Counted from the stretch's first letter, positions 17,145 to 26,223 are shown. The stretch is 64,000 nucleotides of DNA from JANSYL01 sp963921255 (GCA_963921255.3 CAWUEW020000003.1:248001-312000), one strand, 5' to 3'. Program-made: numbers and translations. The notes: a model not told the origin generated them from the letters alone.

Positions 17145-18504
17145 TCAACAACAAATGCTCCCGTTCCCAGGGTGAAATAACTTGGAGGAACTCGTTGTAT
17201 TCCAAGGTTTTAACCCGGCTGTAAATGTCGCAAAATGCGGGACTCAAAACGGATTGGATACGCGCGTTGGCCTCCAAAAGAGCCAACGCATCGCCCAGTC
17301 CGCGCGGCACTTCGCCTTCGGCGGTATACGCCTCGCCTTGGAACGGGTCGCGCGGCGCGACGGCATCGATCAAACCAACCAAACCGCAGGCCAGCGATGC
17401 AGCGATCCCCAAATATGGGTTGCAATCCATGCCCGGCAGGCGGTTCTCGATCCGTCGCGCGGCCGCCTCGGAGACCGGCACGCGGAGCCCTGTTGTGCGG
17501 TTGTCGCGACCCCATTCGAGATTGATGGGGGCTGCGTGATCGGGGACATATCGCCGATAGGAATTCACGTAAGGAGCCAGCAACGCAATCACGGCTGGTA
17601 AGTTTTGTTGCATCCCGCCGATGAAATGCAGGAACGCAGGCGTCTCCGCCCCGTCTGTATCGGAAAAAATGTTCTGCCCCGTTGCCGTCTCCACCACAGA
17701 ATGGTGGATGTGCATGGCCGAGCCGGGTTCGCCTTCAATCGGTTTGGCCATGAAGGTCGCGTAGCAATTGTGCCGCAACGCCGCCTCGCGGATCATCCGT
17801 TTGAAATAAAACATCTCATCGGCCAGCCGGACCGGATCGCCATGGCGCAGGTTCAGCTCGATCTGCCCGGCGCCGCCTTCTTGCAGGATGCCGTCTATCT
17901 CCAGCCCCATCGCTTCGGCGAAATCGTAGATGTCGTCGATGACGGGGCCGTATTCGTCGACGGCCGACATCGAGTACGCCTGACGCGCAGCGGCGCGCCG
18001 ACCGGACCGGCCCATGGGCGGCTCAATCTCGCGCGCGGGGTCGGTGTTGGGCGCCACCAGGTAAAACTCCATCTCCGGGGCGACGATCGGGTTCAGGCCG
18101 CGCGCATTGTACTGTGCGACGACGTGTTTGAGGACATTGCGCGGCGCAAAGGCAACGGGTGCGCCGGATTGGTCGTGGATGTCGTGGATGACCAGTAGCG
18201 TCCAATCGGCGGTCCACGGTGCGGGCAGGGCAGTGTCGAAATCCGGCGTCAGAACCATATCGGGCTCCGTGAATCCCCCTTCGGGCGGATCGGCCCAATC
18301 GCCGGTGATGGTCTGAAAGAAGATCGAGTTCGGCAGGTAGAACTGTGTCTGCCGCGCGAATTTGGGCCCCGGCATCGCCTTGCCGCGCGCCACGCCGGCC
18401 AGATCAGCAACGATGCATTCCACCTCGTCCAGAACGCGCCCATCCAGATAGGTCTGCGCGACCTCGGGCAGGCGCGTCATCAGGGCGTCGAGTGGACGGC
18501 TCAT
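17137..18504 (-). CDS. Glutamine synthetase family protein (gamma-glutamylamine ligase type)
   Basis: A 455-aa member of the GS superfamily related to PuuA, which ligates glutamate to putrescine-like amines using ATP. Visible GS motifs include the glutamate-binding PEMEFYLVAP segment, the histidine-containing GSAMHIHHSV and RVPVSEAAARRIENRLPGMDCNPYL near the C-terminus. It shares an operon with another GS-like ligase (19283-20617), a class I amidotransferase and an FAD oxidase, which is the gene set of gamma-glutamylated amine catabolism. It overlaps the upstream amidotransferase stop by 4 bases. The true amine substrate is unknown. Confidence 0.87.
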   Translation of the reverse strand: MSRPLDALMTRLPEVAQTYLDGRVLDEVECIVADLAGVARGKAMPGPKFARQTQFYLPNSIFFQTITGDWADPPEGGFTEPDMVLTPDFDTALPAPWTADWTLLVIHDIHDQSGAPVAFAPRNVLKHVVAQYNARGLNPIVAPEMEFYLVAPNTDPAREIEPPMGRSGRRAAARQAYSMSAVDEYGPVIDDIYDFAEAMGLEIDGILQEGGAGQIELNLRHGDPVRLADEMFYFKRMIREAALRHNCYATFMAKPIEGEPGSAMHIHHSVVETATGQNIFSDTDGAETPAFLHFIGGMQQNLPAVIALLAPYVNSYRRYVPDHAAPINLEWGRDNRTTGLRVPVSEAAARRIENRLPGMDCNPYLGIAASLACGLVGLIDAVAPRDPFQGEAYTAEGEVPRGLGDALALLEANARIQSVLSPAFCDIYSRVKTLEYNEFLQVISPWEREHLLLNV

Positions 18505-19211
18505 GCGGCGGACGTTTCGGCAAATGGAATGGCGTGGGCCGGGGCGCCTTCCAAGACGGCAGCCAGCCAGGCGTGGATTGCAGCGTTGTTGACCGGGGAC
18601 GGCAGGCTGGCCCGCGCATTGTGCAACAGGGGATCGGGAACTTTGGTGCTGCGAAACTCAATCAGGGTTTCAACGACACTGGCCTCGAATTCAGGATGCG
18701 GTTGCATAGTGAGAACCCGGTCGCCGTAGGCCAAAACGGCGTTCTTACAGAACTCCGATTGGCCCAGATGCGTCGCATCCGCGGGCAATTCAACCACCTG
18801 GTCCTGGTGCCAGGCATTAAGCGCCATCTCCGCCCCGCCGATGCGATAGGTCTGCCGTCCGACGGACCACCCGCCCGCGAATTTCTCGACCCGGCCTCCA
18901 AAGGCCTGCGCAATGATCTGGTGGCCGAAACAAATCCCGACCATGGGTCGGTCCGCGGCACGAATATCGCGGATCAACTGTTCGAGGGGCGGGATCCAAT
19001 CATGCGTCTCATAGGCGCCGTGCACCGAGCCGGTCACCAGCCAGGCATCCGCATCCTCTGGCCCGGAGGGAAACACGCCATCGACCACCGAGAATGTCCG
19101 AAGTGCGTATCCGCGCCCCGGGAACATGGCGCCGTATAGCTCGGTATAGGTGCCGTCGCGTTCTGCCACTTGGTCGGGGACGTGGCCGCATTGGAGGATG
19201 CCAAGGATCAT
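18501..19211 (-). CDS. Class I glutamine amidotransferase domain protein
   Basis: A 236-aa stand-alone class I amidotransferase. The nucleophile is C94 in VGICFGHQII; H172 and E174 in QPHPEF complete the triad. It resembles the GMP-synthase-like amidotransferase group more than the PuuD peptidase family. Located between two GS-like ligases, it could hydrolyse gamma-glutamyl bonds late in the pathway (the PuuD role) or transfer ammonia. It overlaps the next gene by 4 bases. Confidence 0.83.
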   Translation of the reverse strand: MILGILQCGHVPDQVAERDGTYTELYGAMFPGRGYALRTFSVVDGVFPSGPEDADAWLVTGSVHGAYETHDWIPPLEQLIRDIRAADRPMVGICFGHQIIAQAFGGRVEKFAGGWSVGRQTYRIGGAEMALNAWHQDQVVELPADATHLGQSEFCKNAVLAYGDRVLTMQPHPEFEASVVETLIEFRSTKVPDPLLHNARASLPSPVNNAAIHAWLAAVLEGAPAHAIPFAETSAA

Positions 19212-19282
19212 GGGGCTGCCTTCAGGTTTGGGTTGCCTCGAAGCTATGGGCGCGGGCGAAGCGGCGCAAGCGTCGGTGCGCC

Positions 19283-20617
19283 TCAGACCGTGTCGAGGTA
19301 AAGCTCCTGCTGCTCTTCCGCGCTCAGCTCAGCCATGTAGCGCAATTCTTGTCGCTTTGTGGCCAGAAGGTTGGCCCGCAACTCCGGCTCGAAGATGCGC
19401 GGCACATGGGGGCAAGCGTCGAACGCTGCGATCGCGTCGTCCCAGGTGCCAGGCAGTTGCGCAAGATCCTGGTCATACGCGTTGCCATGGATCGGAGGTG
19501 GTGGTGGTGCTTTTTCCTCCAGCCCGATCAGAGCAGCCCCAAGGATCGCCGCGAGGAACAGATATGTATTGATGTCGCCGCCCGCGACCCGGTGTTCGAT
19601 GCGGCGCGCGGCCGGTGCACCGGCGGGAACGCGCAGAGCCGTTGTTCGGTTTTCGTAGGCCCAGGCCAAACCCGTGGGCGCATGGGCGCCCGGCACAAGA
19701 CGGTCATAGCTGGATGCATGTGGCGCGAAGATCAGCATGCTGCCCGGCATCGCGGCGAGACATCCCTGGATTGCATGGCCCAGGGCGGCGGCACCGGTCG
19801 CGCTGCCATCATCAAAGATGTTTTGTCCGCGGTCGTCGAGGATCGAGAAATGCGTGTGCAGCCCGTTGCCCGCGTAGTCCGGGTAGGGTTTGGCCATGAA
19901 ACTGGCCGCAAAGCCGTGCTTGCGCGCAAGGCCCCGGACCAGAAGCTTGAAGAGCCACGCGTCGTCCGCCGCTTTCATCGCGTCGGCCTGGTGCATCAGG
20001 TTGATTTCAAATTGGCCCGGCCCCGCTTCCGAGATCGTGGTGTCCGCCGGGATGTCCATGGCTTCGCATGCATCGTAGAGCGCCGTCAGGAAATCATCCC
20101 AGGCGTCCAACTGTCGAAGGGCAAGGATTTCGGCCTGCTGGCGTCGCTTGCCTGATCGGGGCGAGGGCGGCACGCGCAATTCCTTGCCACGGTCGTCGAT
20201 GATGTAGAACTCCAGCTCGGTCGCCACGACCGGCGTCCAACCGCGCGCGGCATAGCGCTCCAAGACCCGTGCCAGGGCCTGGCGCGGATCGCCCGAAAAG
20301 GGCCGGCCATCCTCGTGGAACATCCAAACTGGCAGAAGGGCGGTGGGCGTGTCCAACCAGGGCACCGGCACAAAGCCCCGTTCCGTGGGCCACAGAACCC
20401 CATCGGGATCCCCGGCCTCGAAGACCAGGGGGCTGTCCTCGATGTCTTCGCCCCAGATATCGAGGTTCAGGACGGAGTAGGGAAAGCGCGTTCCCTCGGT
20501 GCGCACCTTGTCGGCATAGCGGCGTGCGATCCGCTTGCCGCGCGCCTGGCCGTTGAGGTCCGCGGCCACGGTCCGGATCGCCTTGATCTCAGGGGTTTGC
20601 GCCAGCCAATCATCCAT
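19283..20617 (-). CDS. Second glutamine synthetase family protein
   Basis: A 444-aa GS-superfamily ligase, paralogous to the one at 17137-18504. Recognisable motifs are VVATELEFYIID, the active-site histidine region NGLHTHFSILDD, and NRTTALRVPAGAPAARRIEHRVAGGDINTYL. The first residues (MDDWLAQTPEIKAIRTVAADLNGQARGKRI) match other PuuA-like enzymes. Two divergent ligases in one operon suggest either two substrates or a heteromeric enzyme. Confidence 0.86.
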   Translation of the reverse strand: MDDWLAQTPEIKAIRTVAADLNGQARGKRIARRYADKVRTEGTRFPYSVLNLDIWGEDIEDSPLVFEAGDPDGVLWPTERGFVPVPWLDTPTALLPVWMFHEDGRPFSGDPRQALARVLERYAARGWTPVVATELEFYIIDDRGKELRVPPSPRSGKRRQQAEILALRQLDAWDDFLTALYDACEAMDIPADTTISEAGPGQFEINLMHQADAMKAADDAWLFKLLVRGLARKHGFAASFMAKPYPDYAGNGLHTHFSILDDRGQNIFDDGSATGAAALGHAIQGCLAAMPGSMLIFAPHASSYDRLVPGAHAPTGLAWAYENRTTALRVPAGAPAARRIEHRVAGGDINTYLFLAAILGAALIGLEEKAPPPPPIHGNAYDQDLAQLPGTWDDAIAAFDACPHVPRIFEPELRANLLATKRQELRYMAELSAEEQQELYLDTV

Positions 20618-20659
20618 GGCCGCGACGCTACGCCCGCGCTGCTAGGCAGGCAAGCGGTG

Positions 20660-21499
20660 TCACCGGATGAGTTGCGGCCGGATGCGGAGCTTTTGCCGGG
20701 CCTCCTGCGGGATATGACGGTTGAGCCGCCGATTGATCGCCCCGAACAGCCAGATGATGACGAGGGTCAGGACAACGAAATACACCGCGACGATCGGATA
20801 GGGAATGAACGGGTTGAAGGTGCGGTCCGCGAAATAATTTGCGTAGTAAAGCGCGTCGCCGCGTTGCTGAAACGCGGGGAACGAGCTGAAAAAGACCAGC
20901 GCGGTGGCATGGAACAGAAAGATCGCCTCGTTGGTGTAGGCCGGCCAGGCCAGGCGCATGGTGGTGGGGAAGGTGATGCGGTGGAACTTCTTCCAGCTCG
21001 ACAGGCCATAAGCGTCGGCCGCTTCGAGGTCCCCCTTTGGCACGGCCTTGAGCGCGCCATAGAATATTTCGGCGGCATAGGCCGAGGTGTTCAGGAACAG
21101 AACGATCAGCGCCCCGAGCCAGGCTCGCGCAAACCACCGGGTTTCGGCCTCGATCATCACGCCAAACAGCTCGAATTCATAGCCCAGGCGCGGCAGCATG
21201 ACGAAGGCCTCGTAGGCCATGAAAAACTGGATGAAGAGCGGTGAGCCCCGGAAGACGAAAATGAACCATTCGGCGGGTTTGCGGACCGCGCGACGGGGGG
21301 ACGCCTTGGCGACCGCAAGCGTGACGGCAAAGAAGAAACCGAACCCAAGCGCGAGAATGCCGAAATACACATTCCAGATCATGCCGGAACCGATCAGCAC
21401 GACCTGTTCGCACAGCCCGATATCCGAACGTGGCAACAGCCGTTCGCCGATCCCGATGGACCGGAGCGCATAGGCCTCGATTGCCTCCCAACAGGTCAT
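20660..21499 (-). CDS. Polar amino-acid ABC transporter permease (HisM type)
   Basis: A 279-aa inner-membrane subunit with several hydrophobic helices and the EAA loop motif (AYAAEIFYGALKAVPKGDLEAADAYG at about residues 140-165), the site that docks the ATPase. I used the ATG at 21499 because GGAGG stands just upstream; the frame continues 9 codons further. It works with the permease at 21609-22490, the binding protein at 22622-23350 and the ATPase at 23386-24165. Confidence 0.88.
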   Translation of the reverse strand: MTCWEAIEAYALRSIGIGERLLPRSDIGLCEQVVLIGSGMIWNVYFGILALGFGFFFAVTLAVAKASPRRAVRKPAEWFIFVFRGSPLFIQFFMAYEAFVMLPRLGYEFELFGVMIEAETRWFARAWLGALIVLFLNTSAYAAEIFYGALKAVPKGDLEAADAYGLSSWKKFHRITFPTTMRLAWPAYTNEAIFLFHATALVFFSSFPAFQQRGDALYYANYFADRTFNPFIPYPIVAVYFVVLTLVIIWLFGAINRRLNRHIPQEARQKLRIRPQLIR

Positions 21500-21523
21500 G
21501 GGTGCCTCCGTCCAACGGGGGTG

Positions 21524-21589
21524 CAAGGTCCTTGGAAGGACCTTGTCCCGCCGCGCACGCGGCGGCGGAAGGTCTTTTCAAAGAACTTC
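21524..21589. repeat. Array of three consecutive inverted repeats
   Basis: Inverted repeat 1 at 21524-21545 (arms CAAGGTCCTT / AAGGACCTTG). Inverted repeat 2 at 21548-21565 (arms CCGCCGC / GCGGCGG, 4-base loop). Inverted repeat 3 at about 21569-21588 (AAGGTCTTTT / CAAAGAACTT, two mismatches). It lies between the two permease genes in the same operon, so it would be transcribed and could tune mRNA stability. Confidence 0.6.
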
Positions 21590-21608
21590 TGGCGGGGCGC
21601 GGGCCCGG

Positions 21609-22490
21609 TCATGCCGCGGCCTTTCGCAGGTCTTCGCCACCGGCGGTGGCCTGCCCGTGGCTAAGCCGCCGCGTCAATCGCGACAGCACGATCTCGGAGA
21701 CGCGCGTGAAGGAGAGGTAAAAGATCAAAAGCCCCAGGAAATACCAGAACCGCCAGTCGGGGTGCGGATACTGGTAGGCAGAGGTTCGACTGCCCCCAAG
21801 CTCGCGCGCCCAGTAGACGATATCTTCGATGCCCAGAAGGAAGAGCAGCGGGGTCGCCTTGATGAGGATCATCCAGATGTTGCTAAGACCCGGGAGCGCA
21901 TAGAGCCACATTTGCGGCACCAGAACACGCCAGAACACTTGACGGCGTGACATGCCGTAGGCCTCGGCGGTTTCGAGTTGCGCTTTCGGCACCGCGCGCA
22001 TCGCGCCGAACAGAACGTTGCCACAGAAGGCGCCAAAGACGATGGCGTAGGTGAACACGGCCAGGGCGAAGCCATAGGCCTCGTGCACCCATTGCGGGGC
22101 GCTGCCGGCGGGGGTTCGGGCGCTGTCGCAGACGAGGAAATTGGCGCCCTGGCGCACGGGTTCGGTCCAGTCCGGGCATTGGACGAGGTGGCGGAGGTAT
22201 TCGATGCCCTGGTCCAGCACCAGCACAAAGAACAGGAAAAAAACGATGTCGGGCACGCCACGGACCATCGCGGTATAGCCCTGCCCGAGCCAGCGCAAAG
22301 GCGCGGTCTGGGCGCGGCTGGCGGACGCGGCGGCAAAGCCGAAGGCCAGGGCAACGGGCGCGGTGAGCGCCAGCAGGGCGAAGACCGTCAGAAAGCTTTG
22401 GTAGAACAGAAAATGCGCGCCATTGGTCAGGTAGCAGCTGAACCATTGGGCGGTGTCGAGCACGGATGGGTCTGTGCAGAAGTCGAACAT
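21609..22490 (-). CDS. Polar amino-acid ABC transporter permease (HisQ type)
   Basis: A 293-aa inner-membrane permease with multiple hydrophobic segments and the EAA motif GAFCGNVLFGAMRAVPKAQLETAEAYG. It has a longer loop than usual between early helices (VQCPDWTEPVRQGANFLVCDSARTPAG), which may hold a periplasmic disulfide between its two cysteines. It pairs with the downstream permease to form the translocation path. Confidence 0.87.
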   Translation of the reverse strand: MFDFCTDPSVLDTAQWFSCYLTNGAHFLFYQSFLTVFALLALTAPVALAFGFAAASASRAQTAPLRWLGQGYTAMVRGVPDIVFFLFFVLVLDQGIEYLRHLVQCPDWTEPVRQGANFLVCDSARTPAGSAPQWVHEAYGFALAVFTYAIVFGAFCGNVLFGAMRAVPKAQLETAEAYGMSRRQVFWRVLVPQMWLYALPGLSNIWMILIKATPLLFLLGIEDIVYWARELGGSRTSAYQYPHPDWRFWYFLGLLIFYLSFTRVSEIVLSRLTRRLSHGQATAGGEDLRKAAA

Positions 22491-22525
22491 GCGGGTCGGG
22501 CGGCGCGGTTGGGTCTATCGGGTCA

Positions 22526-22590
22526 GGGGCTCTGCCCCCCGGCGCATGCGCGCCGTCCCCCGGGATATTTCGGAAACAGAGACAGGGGGG
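22526..22590 (-). repeat. Interspersed repeat with palindromic core, copy 2
   Basis: This is the reverse-complement relative of 12551-12610. Read on the minus strand it has GTCTCTGTTTCC, GAAATATCCCGGGGG, a core GGCGCGCATGCGCC, then GGGGGGCAGAGCCCC. The flanks are conserved while the core differs but remains self-complementary. It sits between the permease start and the binding-protein stop within an operon. Confidence 0.75.
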
Positions 22591-22621
22591 CGGACATCGG
22601 CCCGCCCCCAAATCGCGTTGA

Positions 22622-23350
22622 TTACCAGGTCGCGGCGTCTTCGCCGAACCACTCGGTGATCATTGCATTGAGCGTACCGTCTTCCTTCATCGAGGTGATG
22701 GCGGCTTCGAAGGCGGCGATCAGCTCATCCCCTTCGCGCAGGCCCATGCCGACCCCCCCGCCGAGCGGAACCGGATCCAGGATGATCATCAGGTCGGCGT
22801 CTTCGTTTGCGATGGCCAGCAGGAAGTCATTGTCGGCAAACACCGCATCCGCTTCGCCGTTCCGTACGGCGGCGACGGTTTCATCGGGTGTCGCGAATTC
22901 CAGCAGGGTCACGCCTTCGATCTCCGCGATGTAGCCAGACTGGATCGTGTTGGTTTGCGCCGCGATGACCGCGCCATCCAGCTCTAGGCCGTCATCCATG
23001 CCCATGAAGAGCGAGGCGGTCGGCGGGATGTAGGCTTGGGTGAAGTCGATCACCTCGTCGCGTTCGTCGGTGATCGACATGCCGGCGATGATGGTGTCGT
23101 AGTTGCCCGAAGTCAGGTTCGGGATGATCGAATCCCAATCGTTGGTGACCCATTCGCAGGTCAGTTCGGCCCGCGCGCACAACTCGTCGCCCAGGTCGCG
23201 TTCGAACCCGTCCACGTCGCCGTCATCGTTGATGAAGTTATACGGAGGGTAGGCGCCTTCCGTGCCCATGCGGACAACGGAATGGCCGTCGGCCAGGGCC
23301 ACCCCGGCGGTCAGGGCCAGCGCGCTGGCGGAGAGGATCAGTTTGGTCAT
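22622..23350 (-). CDS. Periplasmic amino-acid/amine-binding protein
   Basis: A 242-aa family 3 solute-binding protein with a Sec signal peptide (MTKLILSASALALTAGVALA, cleavage before DGHS). The mature start VRMGTEGAYPPYNFINDDG and the DWDSIIPNLTSGNYDTIIAGMSITDER block are hallmarks of polar amino-acid binding proteins. Two cysteines (DELCARAELTCEW) may form a disulfide, as in arginine/lysine/ornithine-binding relatives. GGGAG upstream fits the ATG at 23350 better than the one at 23356. The ligand is probably a basic amino acid or amine. Confidence 0.9.
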   Translation of the reverse strand: MTKLILSASALALTAGVALADGHSVVRMGTEGAYPPYNFINDDGDVDGFERDLGDELCARAELTCEWVTNDWDSIIPNLTSGNYDTIIAGMSITDERDEVIDFTQAYIPPTASLFMGMDDGLELDGAVIAAQTNTIQSGYIAEIEGVTLLEFATPDETVAAVRNGEADAVFADNDFLLAIANEDADLMIILDPVPLGGGVGMGLREGDELIAAFEAAITSMKEDGTLNAMITEWFGEDAATW

Positions 23351-23385
23351 GGTCATGTCTCCCAAGGTTGGATTTCAGGTGAGCC

Positions 23386-24165
23386 TCACGCGGCTTGGCC
23401 GTGGCTGAGGAATTGGCGGAGGCGCTCGGATTTCGGGGCGCCGAACAATTGGTCGGGTGGGCCTTCTTCTTCGACCTTGCCCTGATGCAGGAAGATGACG
23501 TGGGACGACAGATCGCGGGCCATGCGCATGTCATGGGTCACCAGAAGCATCGTTCGGCCTTCTTGCGCGAGATCGCGGATCACGCGGACAACCTCTTGTT
23601 CCAGTTCGGGGTCGAGCGCCGAAGTCGGTTCGTCGAATAGCAATGCGCGGGGTTCCATGCACAGCGCGCGCGCGATGGCTGCGCGCTGCTGTTGGCCGCC
23701 GGACAACTGGGCCGGCCACGCCTCGCATTTGTCGCCAATGCCAACCTTGTCGAGCAGGCGCCGCGCGCGATCTTCGACCTCGGCCTTGTCCTGGCCAAGG
23801 ACGGTGACGGGTGCCTCCATGACGTTCTGTAGAATGGAGAGATGGGACCAAAGGTTGAACTGCTGGAACACCATGGACAGGTTCGTGCGGATGCGGCGTA
23901 CCTGTTCTTTGTCGGCCGGCGTGCGCGCGTGCCCCGTGCCGTGCCAGGCCACGGGTTCACCTTCGAACAGGATCTCGCCCTGCTGGCTATCCTCCAGCAG
24001 GTTGGCACAGCGCAGAATGGTCGATTTTCCGGACCCCGACGAGCCGATCAGGGATACCACATCCCCCGCATGGGCCGTCAGGTCGACGCCCTTGAGCACG
24101 TCGAGGGAACCAAAGCTTTTGTGCAGGCCGGTGATCTCGATCACCAGAGGGGTGGCAGCGGTCAC
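23386..24165 (-). CDS. Polar amino-acid ABC transporter ATP-binding protein (HisP/GlnQ type)
   Basis: A 259-aa ATPase: Walker A GSSGSGKST at 41-49, Q-loop in VFQQFNLWSHL, signature LSGGQQQR at 154-161, Walker B ALLFDEP, and switch histidine in LVTHDMRMAR. I used the GTG at 24165 because the family normally starts just before the first strand (LVIEITGLHKSFG); an alternative GTG at 24243 would add 26 residues. It is first in a minus-strand run of nine genes that appear co-transcribed down to 15562. Confidence 0.87.
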   Translation of the reverse strand: MTAATPLVIEITGLHKSFGSLDVLKGVDLTAHAGDVVSLIGSSGSGKSTILRCANLLEDSQQGEILFEGEPVAWHGTGHARTPADKEQVRRIRTNLSMVFQQFNLWSHLSILQNVMEAPVTVLGQDKAEVEDRARRLLDKVGIGDKCEAWPAQLSGGQQQRAAIARALCMEPRALLFDEPTSALDPELEQEVVRVIRDLAQEGRTMLLVTHDMRMARDLSSHVIFLHQGKVEEEGPPDQLFGAPKSERLRQFLSHGQAA

Positions 24166-24290
24166 GGTGGTCTTGAGCCCTTCCCGTTGGAGTCTCGGGA
24201 TTTGTGCGGAAGAAAGCGGCAAATGCAACGATCTTGTGCGCACCTGCGGCCATCGGCGCCCGGAATCCCGGGTGACGCAAGGGCAGTTGC

Positions 24291-25043
24291 CTAAGCCGTG
24301 GGCGCTTTGGGGATTGGCAAGGCGAGGTAGCGGGCTTTGGGGATCGCGACGATGGATTTGAGGCCCAATACGGATGTGTCCGGCTTTGGGAGTGCGTCGA
24401 GCGCGTCTGTCATCGCAGCGAGGTAAGGTGCCGGATCGACATCGCCGGCCGTGATGAAGCTAAGGCCGGGGGTGGCGTCGGTTCGCGCAATCACGCGCAG
24501 GTTTTCGGCCCACGCATCCCACCGCGCGATAGAGGACCATGTGACCGCATCAATCGACGCCAGGTCGGCGCGCCCGTCCGCCACGGCCCGTGCGCTGGCG
24601 CGGTGACCGCCGGTTTCGATCAGGGATCCGAAGGCTGTGCCGGTTGCATCGGCCATCAGGCGTGGCGCAGCCCATCCCGATTGGCTGTCGGCTGAGTTGT
24701 AGGCGAAATGCGCGCCTTGGAAGGCCGCAACGTCAGAACGCGGATCGTCGACACGCGCGACAAGCACCGAATAGTATTCGCCGGGTCCTGCGTCGGGCAG
24801 GCCGTAGTCGCCGGCACCGATCAGCGTCACGCGGTCGGCAAACCTGGTGCGATAAGGATAGTTGCAAATCTGGCCGACAACCAAATCTGCCCGTCCCCAC
24901 GTGGCATGGATCGGGGCGTCATGTGTCAGGCGATCGGGTGCGGCAATCCCGTGATCGGCAAGAGCGGTTCGGATCAGCGCCCAATACGCTTCATGCGCCG
25001 CCTGATTTTCGGGCCGCAGGTACATGGGGAAAGACGCAATCAT
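24291..25043 (-). CDS. PhnD-like periplasmic-binding-domain protein
   Basis: A 250-aa protein of the phosphate/phosphonate-binding (PhnD/transferrin-like type 2) fold. It contains AFQGAHFAYNSADSQSGWAAPRL and FGSLIETGGHRASARAVADGRADLASIDAVTW, the two halves that enclose ligand in PhnD relatives. No clear signal peptide is seen from the ATG at 25043, so it may be cytoplasmic, or the start may be wrong. It has no transporter partners beside it. It follows the TerB-like gene by 13 bases. Confidence 0.68.
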   Translation of the reverse strand: MIASFPMYLRPENQAAHEAYWALIRTALADHGIAAPDRLTHDAPIHATWGRADLVVGQICNYPYRTRFADRVTLIGAGDYGLPDAGPGEYYSVLVARVDDPRSDVAAFQGAHFAYNSADSQSGWAAPRLMADATGTAFGSLIETGGHRASARAVADGRADLASIDAVTWSSIARWDAWAENLRVIARTDATPGLSFITAGDVDPAPYLAAMTDALDALPKPDTSVLGLKSIVAIPKARYLALPIPKAPTA

Positions 25044-25056
25044 CCTGCGCGTCGGC

Positions 25057-25500
25057 TCAGCCGTTGCGGGCTTCGACCCGGCGGCGCGCCAAGGCACTGT
25101 CTCGGTCGTTGATGCCTAGCATCGGGGCCACCATTCGCAGCAACGCGTCTTCTTCGTGATCCCGTTCGCCGTCGGCCAGAACGATTTCCCACAGGGATTC
25201 GATCACGGCGGCGCGGTCGTCATAGGGCACGCAATCCTTGATTGCGCGGGTAAAGCGGACGGTATCGGGCGCGTCGACTTCCAGCGCTTCGCCCTCGGCG
25301 CGCAGCTTGGCGACTTCGAAGGGGGACATGTCATAGCGAGCGGCCAGAATGCGGTCGATGCGCTCGCGCTCGACCTCGGCATAGTCCCCGTCCGAGCGGG
25401 CAATGCGCACAAGCAAAGCTGCAAGCGCGACGCGCGCATCGTCGTAGGGAAGGGGTTCGGGTTCGGGGGCCGTCAAACGGCGCAGCAGATCACCAATCAT
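25057..25500 (-). CDS. TerB-family protein
   Basis: A 147-aa all-alpha protein of the TerB/tellurite-resistance-like family. MIGDLLRRL starts it, then ALLVRIARSDGDYAEVERERIDRIL and ESLWEIVLADGERDHEEDALLRMVAPMLGI form the two repeated helical pairs with acidic residues. The family name comes from tellurite operons, but isolated members like this one have no proven role. The frame is open further upstream, but the ATG at 25500 starts the conserved region. Confidence 0.8.
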   Translation of the reverse strand: MIGDLLRRLTAPEPEPLPYDDARVALAALLVRIARSDGDYAEVERERIDRILAARYDMSPFEVAKLRAEGEALEVDAPDTVRFTRAIKDCVPYDDRAAVIESLWEIVLADGERDHEEDALLRMVAPMLGINDRDSALARRRVEARNG

Positions 25501-25561
25501 GGGATCGCATATATGGTGGAGCGCGCCAAAGGGAAAGGCGCGCCCCTGAAGCGAGGATCGA

Positions 25562-26134
25562 TCACTCGGCCGCGGTTGCTGTCTTGCGCGTCCAGAGGAA
25601 CTTTTCGAAGGCCGCGTCGGTCGGCGTTTCGAAAATGGCATTGGTGTAATTCGACATCACCTTTTGCGCGAGGATGAGGATCACATCCAGCATCGCGCGT
25701 TCGCCGTAACCCGCGGCCTCGAAGGCGGCGATTTCTGCAGCCGACGGGCGGCCGTGCGTGTCGCGAACAGACAGTGTGAAGGTCCGCAGAGCCTCCAGCT
25801 TGGCTTCGGGCAGGGGGGTTTCATCCCGCAGGGCGTCGATAATCGCGTCGTCGATCTTCTCGCGCTTTGCGATGCCGGTATGGGCGGGCACACAGTAGTG
25901 GCATTCATTGGCGACGTTGACGGTCATCCAGACAACCGTGCGTTCGGCCGGGGTGAAGGCGGTGCCAGTGATCGCCAGACGGTGGAGGTGCTGGTAGCCT
26001 TCCAGCAGGCCGGGGCTTTCGGCCATCACGCCGTGGAGCGAGGGGAGGCGGCCCATCGTCTTGATTGACGTTTCCAAAAGGGGCTTGGACGCATCGGGTG
26101 CGCTGTCGAGGGTGTGGACGGTCGTGGTGGGCAT
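25562..26134 (-). CDS. Carboxymuconolactone decarboxylase / AhpD-like protein
   Basis: A 190-aa AhpD-like alpha-helical protein. The redox motif ECHYCVPAHTG (CxxC followed by H) at about residues 80-90 suggests peroxidase-linked activity like AhpD rather than decarboxylation. NYTNAIFETPTDAAFEKFLW is the usual C-terminus of peroxidase-related members. The ATG at 26134 begins MPTTTVHTL; upstream codons look non-coding. The gene is expressed away from PhzF and has a palindrome in its upstream region. Confidence 0.85.
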   Translation of the reverse strand: MPTTTVHTLDSAPDASKPLLETSIKTMGRLPSLHGVMAESPGLLEGYQHLHRLAITGTAFTPAERTVVWMTVNVANECHYCVPAHTGIAKREKIDDAIIDALRDETPLPEAKLEALRTFTLSVRDTHGRPSAAEIAAFEAAGYGERAMLDVILILAQKVMSNYTNAIFETPTDAAFEKFLWTRKTATAAE

Positions 26135-26223
26135 CTGGGGAACCTTTGGATGAGAGGGGTCGTATCGCAAGAAACGTGGCAGAAACCGACTGCCGGGTAT
26201 ACACGCAGGCGCGCAGGGTCGGC

